Assembly: GCF_001640025.1 (NCBI RefSeq)
Contig: NC_031672.1
Coordinates: 3,038,001 to 3,102,000, forward strand
Reading direction: 5' to 3'
Length of the DNA: 64,000 nucleotides
Origin: Sugiyamaella lignohabitans
Lineage: Eukaryota > Ascomycota > Dipodascomycetes > Dipodascales > Trichomonascaceae
Under the pieces are notes generated by a model, which saw only the letters and a program-made list of their open reading frames with translations, did no database searches and was not told the origin of the DNA. The position numbers and the translations under genes are program-made. Of this stretch, positions 49,561 through 59,968 are shown piece after piece (position 1 is the stretch's first letter; the number at the start of each line of letters is the position of its first letter).

Positions 49561-50156
49561 CTGATGTCCTAAAAATCTAGATATTAATAAACTTTTGCAT
49601 TGTTATTGGAATTGGTCTGATTCATTGTGTTGATTGAGACCATGATAAGGGCAAGGAAAGACATTGATCTGAGTTTAGGTCTAAGAGAGGTCTAGTCAGG
49701 TCGTTTCATTAAATTTCTATGAGAAAATGTACGGGTAATTATTTGAGAGTAGTGAGTGGAGCTACAGGTTGTAGTAGGTAGCGAGCTTCAATCACCGAGG
49801 TAGAATCATATACTCCCCGGTGAGAGATCGGATAATATATGCTAGTAATGACTATAAGAACGAGTTATCATAATAAATAGACGGTCCGGTGACTGGATGG
49901 AGCCAGGTCCCCTGTTATATTCTCCGCCATGTGTTCAAGACACTTGGAAACACCCCCCCATAGGATTTTAACAGGTCTGTGACAAAGTGTTACCCCGACC
50001 AGATTCTGTCGGCAGTAGCAGTTACTGACGTTCCAGGCTGAGTCGTTTATGCTGTAATTGGAAACAGCAGGATAGAAACTACTCCGTATTGATCTTGATG
50101 GACTGCTACTATCGATCGATCAGGGTTCGCCGAAAAAAGGCATAGGACTGACAGTA
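49561..50156. other. Convergent intergenic region after NUHM
   Basis: About 600 bp without ORFs or palindromes. A segment at about 49760-50060 is less AT-rich and has several short complementary words (CTCCCCGGTGAGAG, GGTCCGGTGACTGG...CCAGGTCCCC), so a structured RNA is conceivable. I could not match it to any known RNA. Confidence 0.3.
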
Positions 50157-52463
50157 CTAGAAGTAGCCATCAAACCGAGAAAAGTCCCCTGAGAATCGAT
50201 GTCGATGTCCGCTGGATCTGTTAGAAGTCAGAGTTGAAGTACGAGCTGATGGTGTTCCCGACAATCCAGAAATTGGAGTAAAACTTCCGCTGTTTGTTCT
50301 TCGTCCAGGGCTCGGTCGCGAAAAGCCAAGTGTGGATTGGGCTCGAACAACAGGACTGCTTTTGGTAGTGAGTTCGCGAAACCTGCTGTTACCATCGTAT
50401 GCCAGAGGACTGCTATAATGGTTGACACCCCTAGAAGGAGTCAAGTTGGAATTCTGTTTTAGAGCATATGACTTGGATAATGGCAATGACTGATGTGCTC
50501 CCATTCTTGACATGGAACTACTACCATTGCTGTTGCTCATAACCATGGGTTGCGAACTGACAAAATCTGGAACCATATCACAGTATGACAATAGAAAGTC
50601 TGCTAAAGACAGGTATACTTGATCTATTGATCGTGCCTGATCGTATGTTTCAGCCAATGAGTACGCCGATATCGTATCACTAACGACTTTCTCTAACAAT
50701 GGTACCATTGGGTCATTAGCACGTAGTCGTCGTGCTCTTTCGAGCAGGGTGATAACATGCCTTTCAGATGCACTTTGCTCGTTCAGTTGTTGAAATGGAG
50801 ATGACGATTGTCCTTGTGATGCTATTTGAGAGTATTGATGTGGGTGACTAACAGAGCGAATATTTGATCGACTCCCATTAATTCGTTCCGGTGTTAACTT
50901 TTCCTCCGAGACATATGTCGAGGATCTTGAGAGAGGAATTGATCTTGTGGCTTGTCTTGGAGGCGAAGAGGCAAGTGCCGATATTGGTTCTTGTCGATCC
51001 CACTCGAGACTTTGATCTATTTTGTTGACACCATCAAAACGATTATCGGTACTTGTTTCATGAATGTACTCCCTTGGGTCTGGTCGATCAGATGCTTGAA
51101 CTGTATGGGATTCTGCATCTTGTCTCTCTTGAATACGCTCCTGAGCCTGCATTTGTAATAGCTGTTGCTTCTGATAGTGCTCTTGATGTTGTTGCTGACT
51201 GTATTGTAGTTGACGCTGTTGCTGTTGCTCAAATTCTTGTTCTTGATTCTGCTGCTGCTGTTGCAGTTCATTTTCTGCCTGATATGAATTTTGTGATCCT
51301 TGGTTATGGGATTGTGGAATTTGTTGCTGCTGATTTATATTTTCGATTGGCGTTGAGGGAGTGCCTATTCTTTTAGTTCCCTCACTAACAGCTCGTTTCG
51401 CCTCATCGACCTCGACCGAGGCCAGCTCGTTCTCCAGTCTCAAACGTCGAATTCGCTGCTGAACAGCGTCCAACTCCTCAAAAACCTGAGATCTTCTGTC
51501 TGAGGAAAATGATGATTCGGGTCTGCTTGGATGGGTAGATACCCGACTAGAAGTACCCGAGCCGGGTCTTAGTCGGTTAGGTGAGATCTGAGGAGAAGAA
51601 TATTTACCTTGTTGACTCAATTGATAAGTATATCTCGAAGGATCCTCTTTGTATATGGCCGCGTCAACTGCGGTATTCGCATTGCTGCTGTCAGTAACTC
51701 CAGCTCTCGCATATCCAGTAGAAGCAACACTATCGACAATTTTCCTATCAGCTAGGGCAGGTGAGATTGACTTTGTGCTACTGGCCGCACTGTAATACGA
51801 ATTTATGTCGTCGATATCATCATAATCGTCAATCACCAGGGCTGTAGGGTGTGATGTTGTAAAAGGATCATTATCGAAATCATCATCTTGCAGACCCGGT
51901 TCAATATGATTTCTAATATTAGTGATATTGCCATTACCAGTATTTCTCCAGTCTCCAATTGATGTTCTATAGCCATTTCTAGAGCCATTTAGTCGGCTCT
52001 CCTCAATTCCTCGTATGTTCCCTTCATGTTGCATGACACCCTCATAATCTAGTGCGCTCGTCATACTTAGGGGTCTGGGTCTATCAGCTGGATTCAGTAC
52101 AAGGCGCCGTTTAGCTCTATCTAATGATGATGCTGATGCAACTGATAAAACACTTCTGGGGTCGTTATTTTTTGTTGGGCCAAGAGGTGCCACTTTGGGT
52201 TTTAAATGTGATTTCAGATGCTGATGAGTCTCAGACTTTGTCGTTAATGATTTAATATCAGACAGCGAGTCTGACGAATTGTCTAACTCGTTGAGCTTGA
52301 AAAGTTAGTTTTACTCAACAAGGAGTTATACATCCACCACGTACACAACGAGCGTTCAATGGCTTAATCCGGCTGTTTGACTTACCTCATGAGGAACTGA
52401 AAGAGGCTTACTTCCGCCAATAACTTGTGTCGATTGCGAGTTATCCAGTCGTTTTCCATCCAT
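50157..52463 (-). CDS. Uncharacterised Gln/Ser-rich protein, two exons
   Basis: My model 52463-52386 plus 52295-50157 gives 738 residues. Exon 1 encodes MDGKRLDNSQSTQVIGGSKP and more; exon 2 reads in frame through LNELDNSSDSLSDIKSL into the long ORF. That ORF has no ATG of its own at the start: its apparent first residue is a GTG. Intron (90 nt): GTAAGT, CTAAC, CAAG, phase 0. The protein is mostly disordered and Ser-rich, with a likely coiled coil at about 290-330 (VFEELDAVQQRIRRLRLENEL) and a Gln-rich stretch at about 355-425. A folded-looking helical segment follows near 545-615 (HVITLLERARRLRANDP, VYLSLADFLLSYCD). The C-terminus is Ser/Arg-rich. I do not recognise a family. Confidence 0.75.
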
Positions 52464-54309
52464 GGAAGAAAAAGCTTTGTGACAATTAAAAGTTTAAAAG
52501 AAACTGATCACCAAGAATCGTAGCCCCATCCAACTCAGACCTAGTTTAATAGATAGAAACCTAATAAAAATTAAAATTGTCTGAGAAGGTTCAGGACCCC
52601 CAGATCTAAAAGGGGTAATATAAAACACGAACAGCCGCATACCTTTTCAACCATACAGCCAGCCAATTAACAGCACTTGACTTTGATAAGAGGAAGCTAA
52701 GTTTGAATTAATCGAAACCATGATAAATTGAATTTATAATCAGAATATTCCCTTTTTTTTTTATTCAAGAGAGCTGTAAGATAAATTCTGTATTCTGTAT
52801 GGAAGATAAAGTACCTCGGATATCAATAATTTCTGTTGCTTTTGGAACTAGAGTGCATGACTATCTGCAACCTTAATTATAAAGATCGGAATACAAATTA
52901 GTACATTCGTTATCGATAATTATTCAAACTGCATTCACAGTATATAATTTTTAAAAAATTATTAACAAGATATGGAGAACCTAAATAATACATGACATGT
53001 ACAGCTGTCACGTATACATGTACCTTACTGTCAAGCAACTTACTAGTACAGAGTTTATATGATGGACGACAAAAAGCATGATTAGATTTCGCCTTTTGAG
53101 CCGCTGATCTATCTTATACTTATACGCTCTCGTCGTTTTCCTGCTCAAGCAGGTTGTTTATCTTTTAGGGCTGTTGAGTAAGAATGAACTTTCAGGGGTA
53201 AACGCGCTAATCTAATGCGGTAACGATCTACCGCGGTCTCTAAGGCTTAGGGGACTCCAATTCCGAAGGCTTAGCGTGACCTTTTCTTTAAACTCTTTGA
53301 TCCTAAATATATATTCTATAGAGAATTTATTAGATCTCTTAGTAGCTCTGGCCAAGGAAGTAATAAGGAGACTGAACCACTGACCGTCGCCGGTTTAATG
53401 ATATAACCATGTCTTCACTAGCTAATCTAGCTAATTTAACACCATTGGACGTGTGTTTCTTAAAATATAAATTTTAAACGATACCGTGGTTTGAATTTCA
53501 ATTATTGCCTAACCTCTCACATACTAGAAGAACGTCAATATCTGCTTCTAGACCATAATTAGTGAACTTCATTATTTAAGAAAACCAAAACGAGGTATGC
53601 GCACAAAAGGACGAGATTAGTGAACGCTTAATAATGACGAGAATTCACACCCTGTCAATCGATGCATAAACAAATATAGATATCTCTACATAATTGATCG
53701 AGACAGCTCTGTGGTTTTGAGAGTACCACCGCAATCAGATAAATGGAGGCTGTCGGAGTATGCCATATTGTTTGCAATTCAATACAAAATCTGCATATGT
53801 GATGGACGCTGCTTTTTCATATACTAGCATTGAATTTTACACCCATAACACAAAGCTGGATTTCGTGGACAGGAAATATAAATAGACTTCAATGAGTTGA
53901 ACAACTTTCTACCCATGATAGCAAAGGAATTGCCTAAATAAATGACTTGTCAGCATTTTCCACAAAGACAAAAGCCCAGTTCCGGGTAACCTCAAAAAAT
54001 TGTGGGTGATGTGCACAATTCATGGAGGCATGAAACTAGGGAATATTTCTTTTCAACACTTATTTTATTATACTTCCTTACACAATTCAACGATTTGTGC
54101 CGAAAATTAAGGAGGTTGTTAAGAATAGTCTAATTGGGAACAACTAAATGAAAACCTAGCAAATACCTAAAGGAACAAACAAATGTGTATATCCGATACC
54201 AAAACTGTCCACACAATGTGATTCCAGTAATCTCTGACCATGAAAATCAAACGAGAAAAAAATAGCTTTATTTGTATCTCTCACTCGTGAATTTAAATGC
54301 ATAAACAGG

Positions 54310-55040
54310 GGATATTAGTCGGGGAAGCCCAACCTGCACGCTCTGCGAAAACTGCCCTTTTGCATCTATGGGTCTGAGGCAGTGCCTGGACGGAAAAAGG
54401 ACCACCTGGAGACTTTATTTGGTCAAAATCATCTTTAAGACTTCATTACATGACCTCAACCCATCAATACGATCTGAACTCGACCATCTGAAGATATTCT
54501 GTGAAAAACCGCTCTTTGTGTCCATTAGTCAGAACCTAAAATACAGATAGGTACACTATTTGGGCGCATTGTTCGGAGATATTAGTCTAGGTCTCGTCTT
54601 GGGCAATTCAACTCTTCTTCCAACTCATGATTCGGGGCTCGAAATGCTAAAATTAATGCATGATCTGGTGATTTATACTCCATGTAACCCCTCAATTTTA
54701 CGATTTGGGAATTGCTTTATTTTTTTATTCAAATTTTCCTTACTCAGAGGAATTCAGCCATTTGTTAACATCGAAAGTCTGATACCAAACGAAATACTGA
54801 TTGAATATGACCATCTGGAGATATTAGTCGGGCAAACCCATATCGAGTCAACTACATCCATGCCAGGTCCTCTGCATGGTTAGATATTAGTCGGGCAAGC
54901 CCACGTCGAGTCAACTACATAGTCGGATAAGCCCATGTCGAGTCAACTACATACATGCCAGATCATCTGCACGATCACATATTAGTCGGGCAAAGCCCAT
55001 TTCGAGTCACCTACATCCATGCCAGATCCTCTGCTGTTCC
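54310..55040 (+). repeat. Degenerate dispersed/tandem repeat GATATTAGTCGGGCAAGCCCA
   Basis: Words GATATTAGTCGGGCAAGCCC, TCGAGTCAACTACATCCATG and CCAGATCCTCTGC recur with changes. Clear copies lie at 54818-54882, 54883-54921, 54922-54978 and 54979-55040, with a partial copy at 54311-54337. The unit is about 40-65 bp. Confidence 0.85.
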
Positions 55041-55042
55041 AG

Positions 55043-55094
55043 TGTTACCCGGTGTCCAGTAAATCACGATTTAAGGTTAAAATTCCGGGTAACA
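55043..55094. repeat. 52 bp element with perfect 10 bp inverted termini
   Basis: TGTTACCCGG at 55043-55052 and CCGGGTAACA at 55085-55094 are exact reverse complements around a 32 bp AT-rich middle. The TG...CA ends recall LTR or MITE termini, but the element is far too short for an LTR. Confidence 0.7.
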
Positions 55095-55642
55095 GTAAAT
55101 AAACAAAATTGTTGGATGAAGCTTAACACCAGGTAATACATTTTGTCCGAGCCCTCGTCGGAATACTGAAAACAACAGTCGGCTCATGTAAAAAACAGTC
55201 CAGGATAAATACTCAGACTAATATATTTCTCTACTCACTCTCAGCTAGCATTTCCGTCTTATTTCATAGATCTGGCTCAAGAAGTCTTTCTAACTGATCG
55301 AGCTTTCCTGCACTGATGGCCACACGAGCCAGGCAAGATTCGATCAGACGAAAAGCAGTTAGGCACATTAGCTGGGGGTATCAGTCTGATATTTATCCTA
55401 GACAGGTGTTTTTTTATGAAATCCATGTTAAGTGCTATTCCAGCAAACCAACTTTATTTTCAAAATTCCGACTCGTTTCCCTGCTTTCTGGGCTTTTTGA
55501 CGGATATTTCATAGCATCAGATAATCCTTTAGTGTAAAAGCAGTCGGCTAAAATGAGTGTCAGATAATCCAGTGTATGAGTCTGACATTCAATTACTCCG
55601 AACCATTTTGCTCCTATTAGCAGGAGTTTACTGGGGGGGTAC

Positions 55643-55698
55643 TACTTCCGGCGGCAGGGGCTCCGCCCCAGACCCTGGTTGCTCCTGCGAAGCAGGAG
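55643..55698 (+). repeat. GC palindrome, single worn left arm (locus 27)
   Basis: Degraded start (ACTTCCGGCGGCAGGGG), core loop TCC. The inner hairpin is CTCCTGC-GAA-GCAGGAG, whose loop is inverted relative to other left arms. Confidence 0.85.
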
Positions 55699-56192
55699 TT
55701 GTGTCAGTCTGGACAATTAGCTGTATGGTACCGTTATTATTTTGCTTGACCCAAACGGAATTGGAGTAAAGACTCCGAAGTAGAGGCTGGAAAATCAGTT
55801 GAAGAGCCATGGCTTCCTTGGACCGTGAACTGCTGGACATTTCATTGCTTTAGTAAAATACTTTACATTAGAAGCCATTGGTCTGAAGCAATTGAGATTA
55901 GTGCGGACATTAGAATCTGGACATTCAATGTGTGAGCCCAACCCAAGCCAACTGTCGGTGAGAATCATCTTACACCCTGCCAATCGCTGCATAGATAGCA
56001 TAAATATGTCGACGTAAGTTGTCGAAAAAGCTCTGACTCTAAATATCACAATCAAGTACCTAGAAATTCACAAGTTCTTACTCTATTAACTTTTGAAAAA
56101 TAATGCCTTGTGAATAGAGTTGTTAAATCATCGAAAGAATAATATTAATATGTACAGGATGCTATTTTAGTGAAATAATTAGAGAAATTTCA

Positions 56193-56591
56193 TCATAAAT
56201 CGTGGAATGAAGGACGTTTTAAAACTGGGATTTCATTTTCGGGCACTTGGGAAGCACCAGATGCAGCGACAAAGTCTTCTAGAATTTGTTCAGAAGTCCT
56301 TTCTGTGGTCTCAACCGATTTCGACGTACCATCTTCAAATGAAATGCTTAACGAAATCTTTTCGCCTGCCGCTTCTTGTTCCGCAGTAACCTTCTTGACA
56401 GTTATAGGCAATGATGGGTTGTGAAATTGGACTTGTGGTAGATTCTCACGCCAGAACGACTTGGCACCCTTGGCTGGTCTCCTTGTACTGAGACGAAGAG
56501 AGAGTCCAGTAACATTTGTTGGTACCCTGACGGATCCAGCTCCCTTGGCAATGGAGTTTAGTCTAGCAAGTTGTCTGTTAAGGCCACTCAT
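56193..56591 (-). CDS. MRP49: Mitochondrial ribosomal protein, MRP49/mL61-like
   Basis: The 132-residue product looks like the L51/S25/CI-B8 thioredoxin-like family. GAKSFWRENLPQVQFHNPSLPITVKK is the family core, followed by an acidic strand (KISLSISFEDGTSKSVETTERTSEQIL). Length matches yeast Mrp49 (137), a large-subunit protein of the mitochondrial ribosome. The N-terminus, SGLNRQLARLNSIAKGAGSVRVP, is basic and could target mitochondria. Alternatives within the same fold are mitoribosomal S25 and the complex I B8 subunit; MRP49 is preferred for its length and N-terminus. It is divergent from PNP1, 405 bp apart. Confidence 0.75.
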   Translation of the reverse strand: MSGLNRQLARLNSIAKGAGSVRVPTNVTGLSLRLSTRRPAKGAKSFWRENLPQVQFHNPSLPITVKKVTAEQEAAGEKISLSISFEDGTSKSVETTERTSEQILEDFVAASGASQVPENEIPVLKRPSFHDL

Positions 56592-56996
56592 ATTTGAATC
56601 TTATCAATATCCAAAATGCTGATATCTGGATTTGATGTCGAGTCGTGAAGCTGTGAAATTTTAGCGATCAATCAAAGATAGCGCCGTGCATCACCATCAT
56701 ATGTGAGATAAGATTGACACCCAGTAATTGGAGACATAATTGGAATATCTCTTTGACCCAAGTACTATCGATATTTATAACTAGCCAAATGAAATCTGGG
56801 ATATAACAATTATCGAATATATCCCAATTGGCTCTTAATTTATTGTCTGAGGGTTATCCGAGAAGCTATGGACTAAAGCCTTAAAGTAAATATGCAGGGT
56901 CCGACGCGGCTACGCAAGCGGTCTTATCAAACCAGCGGTCATTTTAGTCCTCAATCAGCTGCTTCCAACTAACTTCGTACATCAATCAAACTAACC
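56592..56996. promoter_or_regulatory. Divergent region between MRP49 and PNP1
   Basis: A shared upstream region of 405 bp, AT-rich, without palindrome elements. A short GC-rich patch with GACGCGGC lies near 56900. Confidence 0.4.
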
Positions 56997-58083
56997 ATGA
57001 GTGGAGAACCTGAGGCTTCAGTTTACGAATTGGCCCATACTGTGGCACAAACAATTGCTAAAAGACTACCAGCTGAACTGGCCAATCCTAAAGTCGCCGT
57101 CGTCTGTGGAACTGGACTTGGAGGCATCACCAATGACCTCCAAGAACCAATTGTTTCCATTCCATACGAAGAGATTCCTCATTTTCGGTCTTCAACAGGT
57201 AAGTTTGGTGCCTGTTGCCCCCAGCATCTGGGGCCGAGCTCCAGACCCCGCTGCTCCTCTCGTTTCACTCGAGTCGTTACGGCGAGTCTCATGCAATCTG
57301 AATACATGGCGTTTGGGTACTGTTTATAGACTCAATCGTGAAGTCTCGAAATTCTTATCAGATCTAACTAATTTAGTGGCTGGTCACGCTGGAAGACTAG
57401 TAGCAGGCTTGTTGGGCCCAGAAAAGACACCTGTTATTTGCATGGCAGGGAGATTGCATACATACGAGGGATATGATATTAAAGACACAGTATTCCCCAT
57501 CCGAGTATTCGTAGCTTTGAAGATTCAATGTTTAATTGTTACCAATGCCGCTGGAGGACTGAACCCTGATTACAAGGTTGGTGACCTCATGTTGTTAACA
57601 GATCATGTCAACCTCCCTGGATTGGCTGGTCTACACCCTCTTAAGGGCCCTAATGACGACCGATTCGGACCACGATTCCCAGCATTGAGTGATGCCTATG
57701 ACCACGATTTGAGAGCAGCCTTTTTCAAGTCGGCAGATAACCTTGGAATCAAGAGGACAATACACGAAGGTACTTATGCGTTTGTCAGTGGTCCAACATA
57801 CGAGACGAGAGCCGAAGTCCGTTTTCTGCTAGCTGTAGGTGCTGATGCCGTTGGTATGAGTACAGTGCCAGAAATAATTGTCGCTCGTCACAGCGGATTG
57901 CGAGTTTTAGCCCTCAGTCTGATCACAAATGCAGCTGTTTCCGAAAAGATCCCTTCAGCCCGTGAACCCCTCAATGCTTCGCTGTCCGAAGGTAAAGCCA
58001 CTCACCAGGAAGTGGTCGATGCTGGAAACGAGGCAGCCAAAGACGTGCAAGCCATTGTTGGACGGCTTGTCTCAGCTCTATAG
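56997..58083 (+). CDS. PNP1: Purine nucleoside phosphorylase, two exons
   Basis: My model 56997-57198 plus 57377-58083 gives 302 residues (yeast Pnp1 is 311). It cleaves inosine and guanosine with phosphate to base and ribose-1-phosphate in purine salvage. Exon 1 has VAVVCGTGLGGITND, the phosphate-binding start, and IPHFRSSTG. Exon 2 starts VAGHAGRLVAGLLG and continues with ICMAGRLHTYEGYD, VTNAAGGLNPDYKVGDLM, GTYAFVSGPTYETRAEVRFL and GADAVGMSTVPEIIVARHSGL. The intron (178 nt) has GTAAGT at 57199, CTAACTAATTTAG at the end and a worn palindrome arm near the donor. The join recreates the conserved ST-V-GHAG sequence. It converges on SEC13. Confidence 0.93.
57213..57276 (+). repeat. GC palindrome, single worn arm inside the PNP1 intron (locus 28)
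   Basis: A strongly diverged left arm: core words CTGGGG and CTCCAGACCCCGCTGCTCCTCT are recognisable, and it ends CTCGAGTCG. It starts about 14 nt after the donor, TGCC-first relative to the gene. Confidence 0.8.
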
Positions 58084-58299
58084 CGACCTGAAAAATAGTG
58101 CATAGTTAAATCTTCAATCCTCTTAATAGAACCATTCTTCTTGGTAAGAGCAGATCAAATAGTTTCGTTTGTAACTCTAGTGATCCTCTACAAAGTAGCA
58201 ATTCAAGATTCTGATATTGTATATCTGAGAAATACGAAGAGCTATCGTGCGCCTCAAAGACCAGTCTCCCGAGTCCAAACACTGTCAGGACCGTAGGCG

Positions 58300-58359
58300 G
58301 ACTCGAGCGAAGCGAGAGGAGCCACGGGGTCTGGGGCAGAGCCCCAGCCATCGGAGGCA
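58300..58359 (-). repeat. GC palindrome, single right arm between PNP1 and SEC13 (locus 29)
   Basis: Core loop AGA, with one change in the outer stem (GCCATCGGAGGCA). It lies 52 bp beyond the SEC13 stop, TGCC-first relative to SEC13. Confidence 0.91.
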
Positions 58360-58410
58360 GAACCACAGCCAGTATTGATTGTACAATTATTTATATAAAA
58401 GTCTAGCAAA

Positions 58411-59358
58411 CTATTCGTCGATAACGCCGGCCGATTCCCACTCGCCATTGAGGTTTTCTTTCCAGAGAGTGACCTTGTTATCGCCGCCAGAAACAGCGAG
58501 GATGTTGCCAGAGAGCGACCAGCTGACTCTCCAAACGACATCGGGGAACTTGTCACTTTTAAGGAGGTTTTTCTTCCATGGACCAGATCCCTCCTGGGTC
58601 CAGATGATGACGGTCTTGTCTTGCGAGGCCGATGCAATGTATGATTTTGACAGCACCGAGGGCGACCAGGCCACGTCCCTGACCCAGTCGGTGTGTCCCT
58701 CAAGAGCGACTTCTTCGACATAACTGCCGACCGAGCTGTCGAACTTCCAGATTTTAACGAGGTTATCACAGCCACCAGACGCGAATCGGCGGGTCTCCTG
58801 TGCAGTCGATGTGGTCGATGAGCCATTACCGTCGGTAGCGGCATTAATAGTAGCTCCTGCACCGGTCTGGATAATGGAGCCACTAACAGATGGAGGGGCC
58901 CAGGAAGCGGCGTTGACACCAACAGCATGTGCTGGGAAAGAGATAGAGTCGGGTTTACCATCATCCTTGAACTCGACAATTGAAACCTTACCATCAGATG
59001 AAGCACATAATAACAGAGCTCCGTACTCTTGAGGGGCCCATGATACAGAGTTCACAGACGCTTGGTGAACAGCATGTTGGGCAATATTTGACCACTGGCC
59101 ATTATCTTCTCTCCAAATAAATGCCTTTCCATCATATGAAGCAGAAGCAAGAATCACACCAAACTTAGGATGAGCCCAGCTGACCTGCCATACTGGCCCG
59201 TCATGGCCACGAAGTGTATCAATTAGCCTCTGAGTCTCGCCATCAATCTCGAAAATCTTAATAGTTTTGTCTGACGAACAGGTAGCAAGACGCTTTCCGT
59301 AATAATCTAACACAGCGTCGTGAATAAGGTCATTGTGTGCATTGCCAATGGAAACCAT
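58411..59358 (-). CDS. SEC13: COPII/nuclear-pore WD40 protein Sec13
   Basis: The 315-residue product is a six-bladed WD40 propeller covering nearly the whole chain. Sec13 pairs with Sec31 in the COPII outer coat, with Nup145C in the nuclear pore and in the SEA complex. The N-terminus [33 protein letters not shown] is nearly invariant in fungi. Further blades show [65 protein letters not shown] and [27 protein letters not shown]. No intron is needed. It is divergent from TFB2 with about 610 bp between. Confidence 0.96.
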   Translation of the reverse strand: MVSIGNAHNDLIHDAVLDYYGKRLATCSSDKTIKIFEIDGETQRLIDTLRGHDGPVWQVSWAHPKFGVILASASYDGKAFIWREDNGQWSNIAQHAVHQASVNSVSWAPQEYGALLLCASSDGKVSIVEFKDDGKPDSISFPAHAVGVNAASWAPPSVSGSIIQTGAGATINAATDGNGSSTTSTAQETRRFASGGCDNLVKIWKFDSSVGSYVEEVALEGHTDWVRDVAWSPSVLSKSYIASASQDKTVIIWTQEGSGPWKKNLLKSDKFPDVVWRVSWSLSGNILAVSGGDNKVTLWKENLNGEWESAGVIDE

Positions 59359-59968
59359 TTTTAGGTTGTGACTTCGACTTCTACAGTCTCTGAATCAATC
59401 GCAATTAAGATGACCAGAATGACTGGTTTTTTTCTGAATCTCCTGAACTTGTTGCCAGATATACCAGCTCGACAAACAGACACAATCAATTGAATCCAAA
59501 CTACGCGTACACTAAACAACTACACGTGGAATCAATCCAAATCTCGATATCGGTTCCGGTCCTGTAATGCTCTCTAACCCACCTAATACTCCCGATATTT
59601 CAAACTGCCACGCTGCTGAGGCTACGAATGCGGCTACACGGGTGTAGTATTCTGTTAAAGGGGACTCAGGGGGAATAGGCCAAGGGCCGGCGAGACTACC
59701 TCCGGCGGCTGGGGCTCCGCCCCAGACCCTGGTTGCTCCTCTCGCTTCGCTCGAGTCATTGCGTCGACGGTGAAATTCAATAGCTATTGTATGGAAGAAA
59801 ATTAGATTTTTTGAGGAAAGGAGAGAAGGGTGGGTGTTTCTTAGGGGTACTCTTGCATTTGATCTGATATGGAAGCCGCGATAGTTGTAGCCGCGGTATA
59901 CCAGATCAGCTACTTCACCAGTCTGATAACTGTGAATTAATTCTATCTATGTTGTAGAACGAGAGGAT
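59359..59968. promoter_or_regulatory. Divergent region between SEC13 and TFB2
   Basis: It contains one palindrome arm (59697-59757) and a CACGTG box near 59524. No gene is seen. Confidence 0.4.
59697..59757 (+). repeat. GC palindrome, single left arm (locus 30)
   Basis: Core loop TCC and the CTCGAG module. The first bases are changed to TACCTCCGG. It lies about 210 bp upstream of TFB2. Confidence 0.9.

Larger units (their letters stand above)
52464..56192. other. 3.7 kb AT-rich gene-free region with degenerate repeats
   Basis: No convincing gene on either strand. It holds a degenerate 60 bp repeat (54.3-55.04 kb), a 52 bp inverted-repeat element (55043-55094), one worn palindrome arm (55643-55698) and tRNA-like scraps near 53.2 and 53.4 kb that do not fold. 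It may be a decayed transposon nest or an old regulatory/centromere-like region; none of these is shown. Confidence 0.45.

Noticed and set aside
49620..49680. Possible box C/D snoRNA (ATGATAA ... CTGA) after NUHM
   Set aside because: The C box deviates from RTGATGA, spacing to the D-like box is too short, and no terminal stem is seen.
53335..53440. tRNA-like sequence on the minus strand with a GGTTCAGTC word and a possible anticodon hairpin
   Set aside because: The T stem and acceptor stem do not pair and the anticodon stem has a mismatch. At best a decayed tRNA fragment; not reported as a gene. A similar scrap near 53200-53270 also fails to fold.
55043..55094. Solo LTR of a Ty-like element
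   Set aside because: The TGTTA...TAACA ends are suggestive, but 52 bp is far below LTR length and no primer-binding site or internal retrovirus-like gene is nearby.
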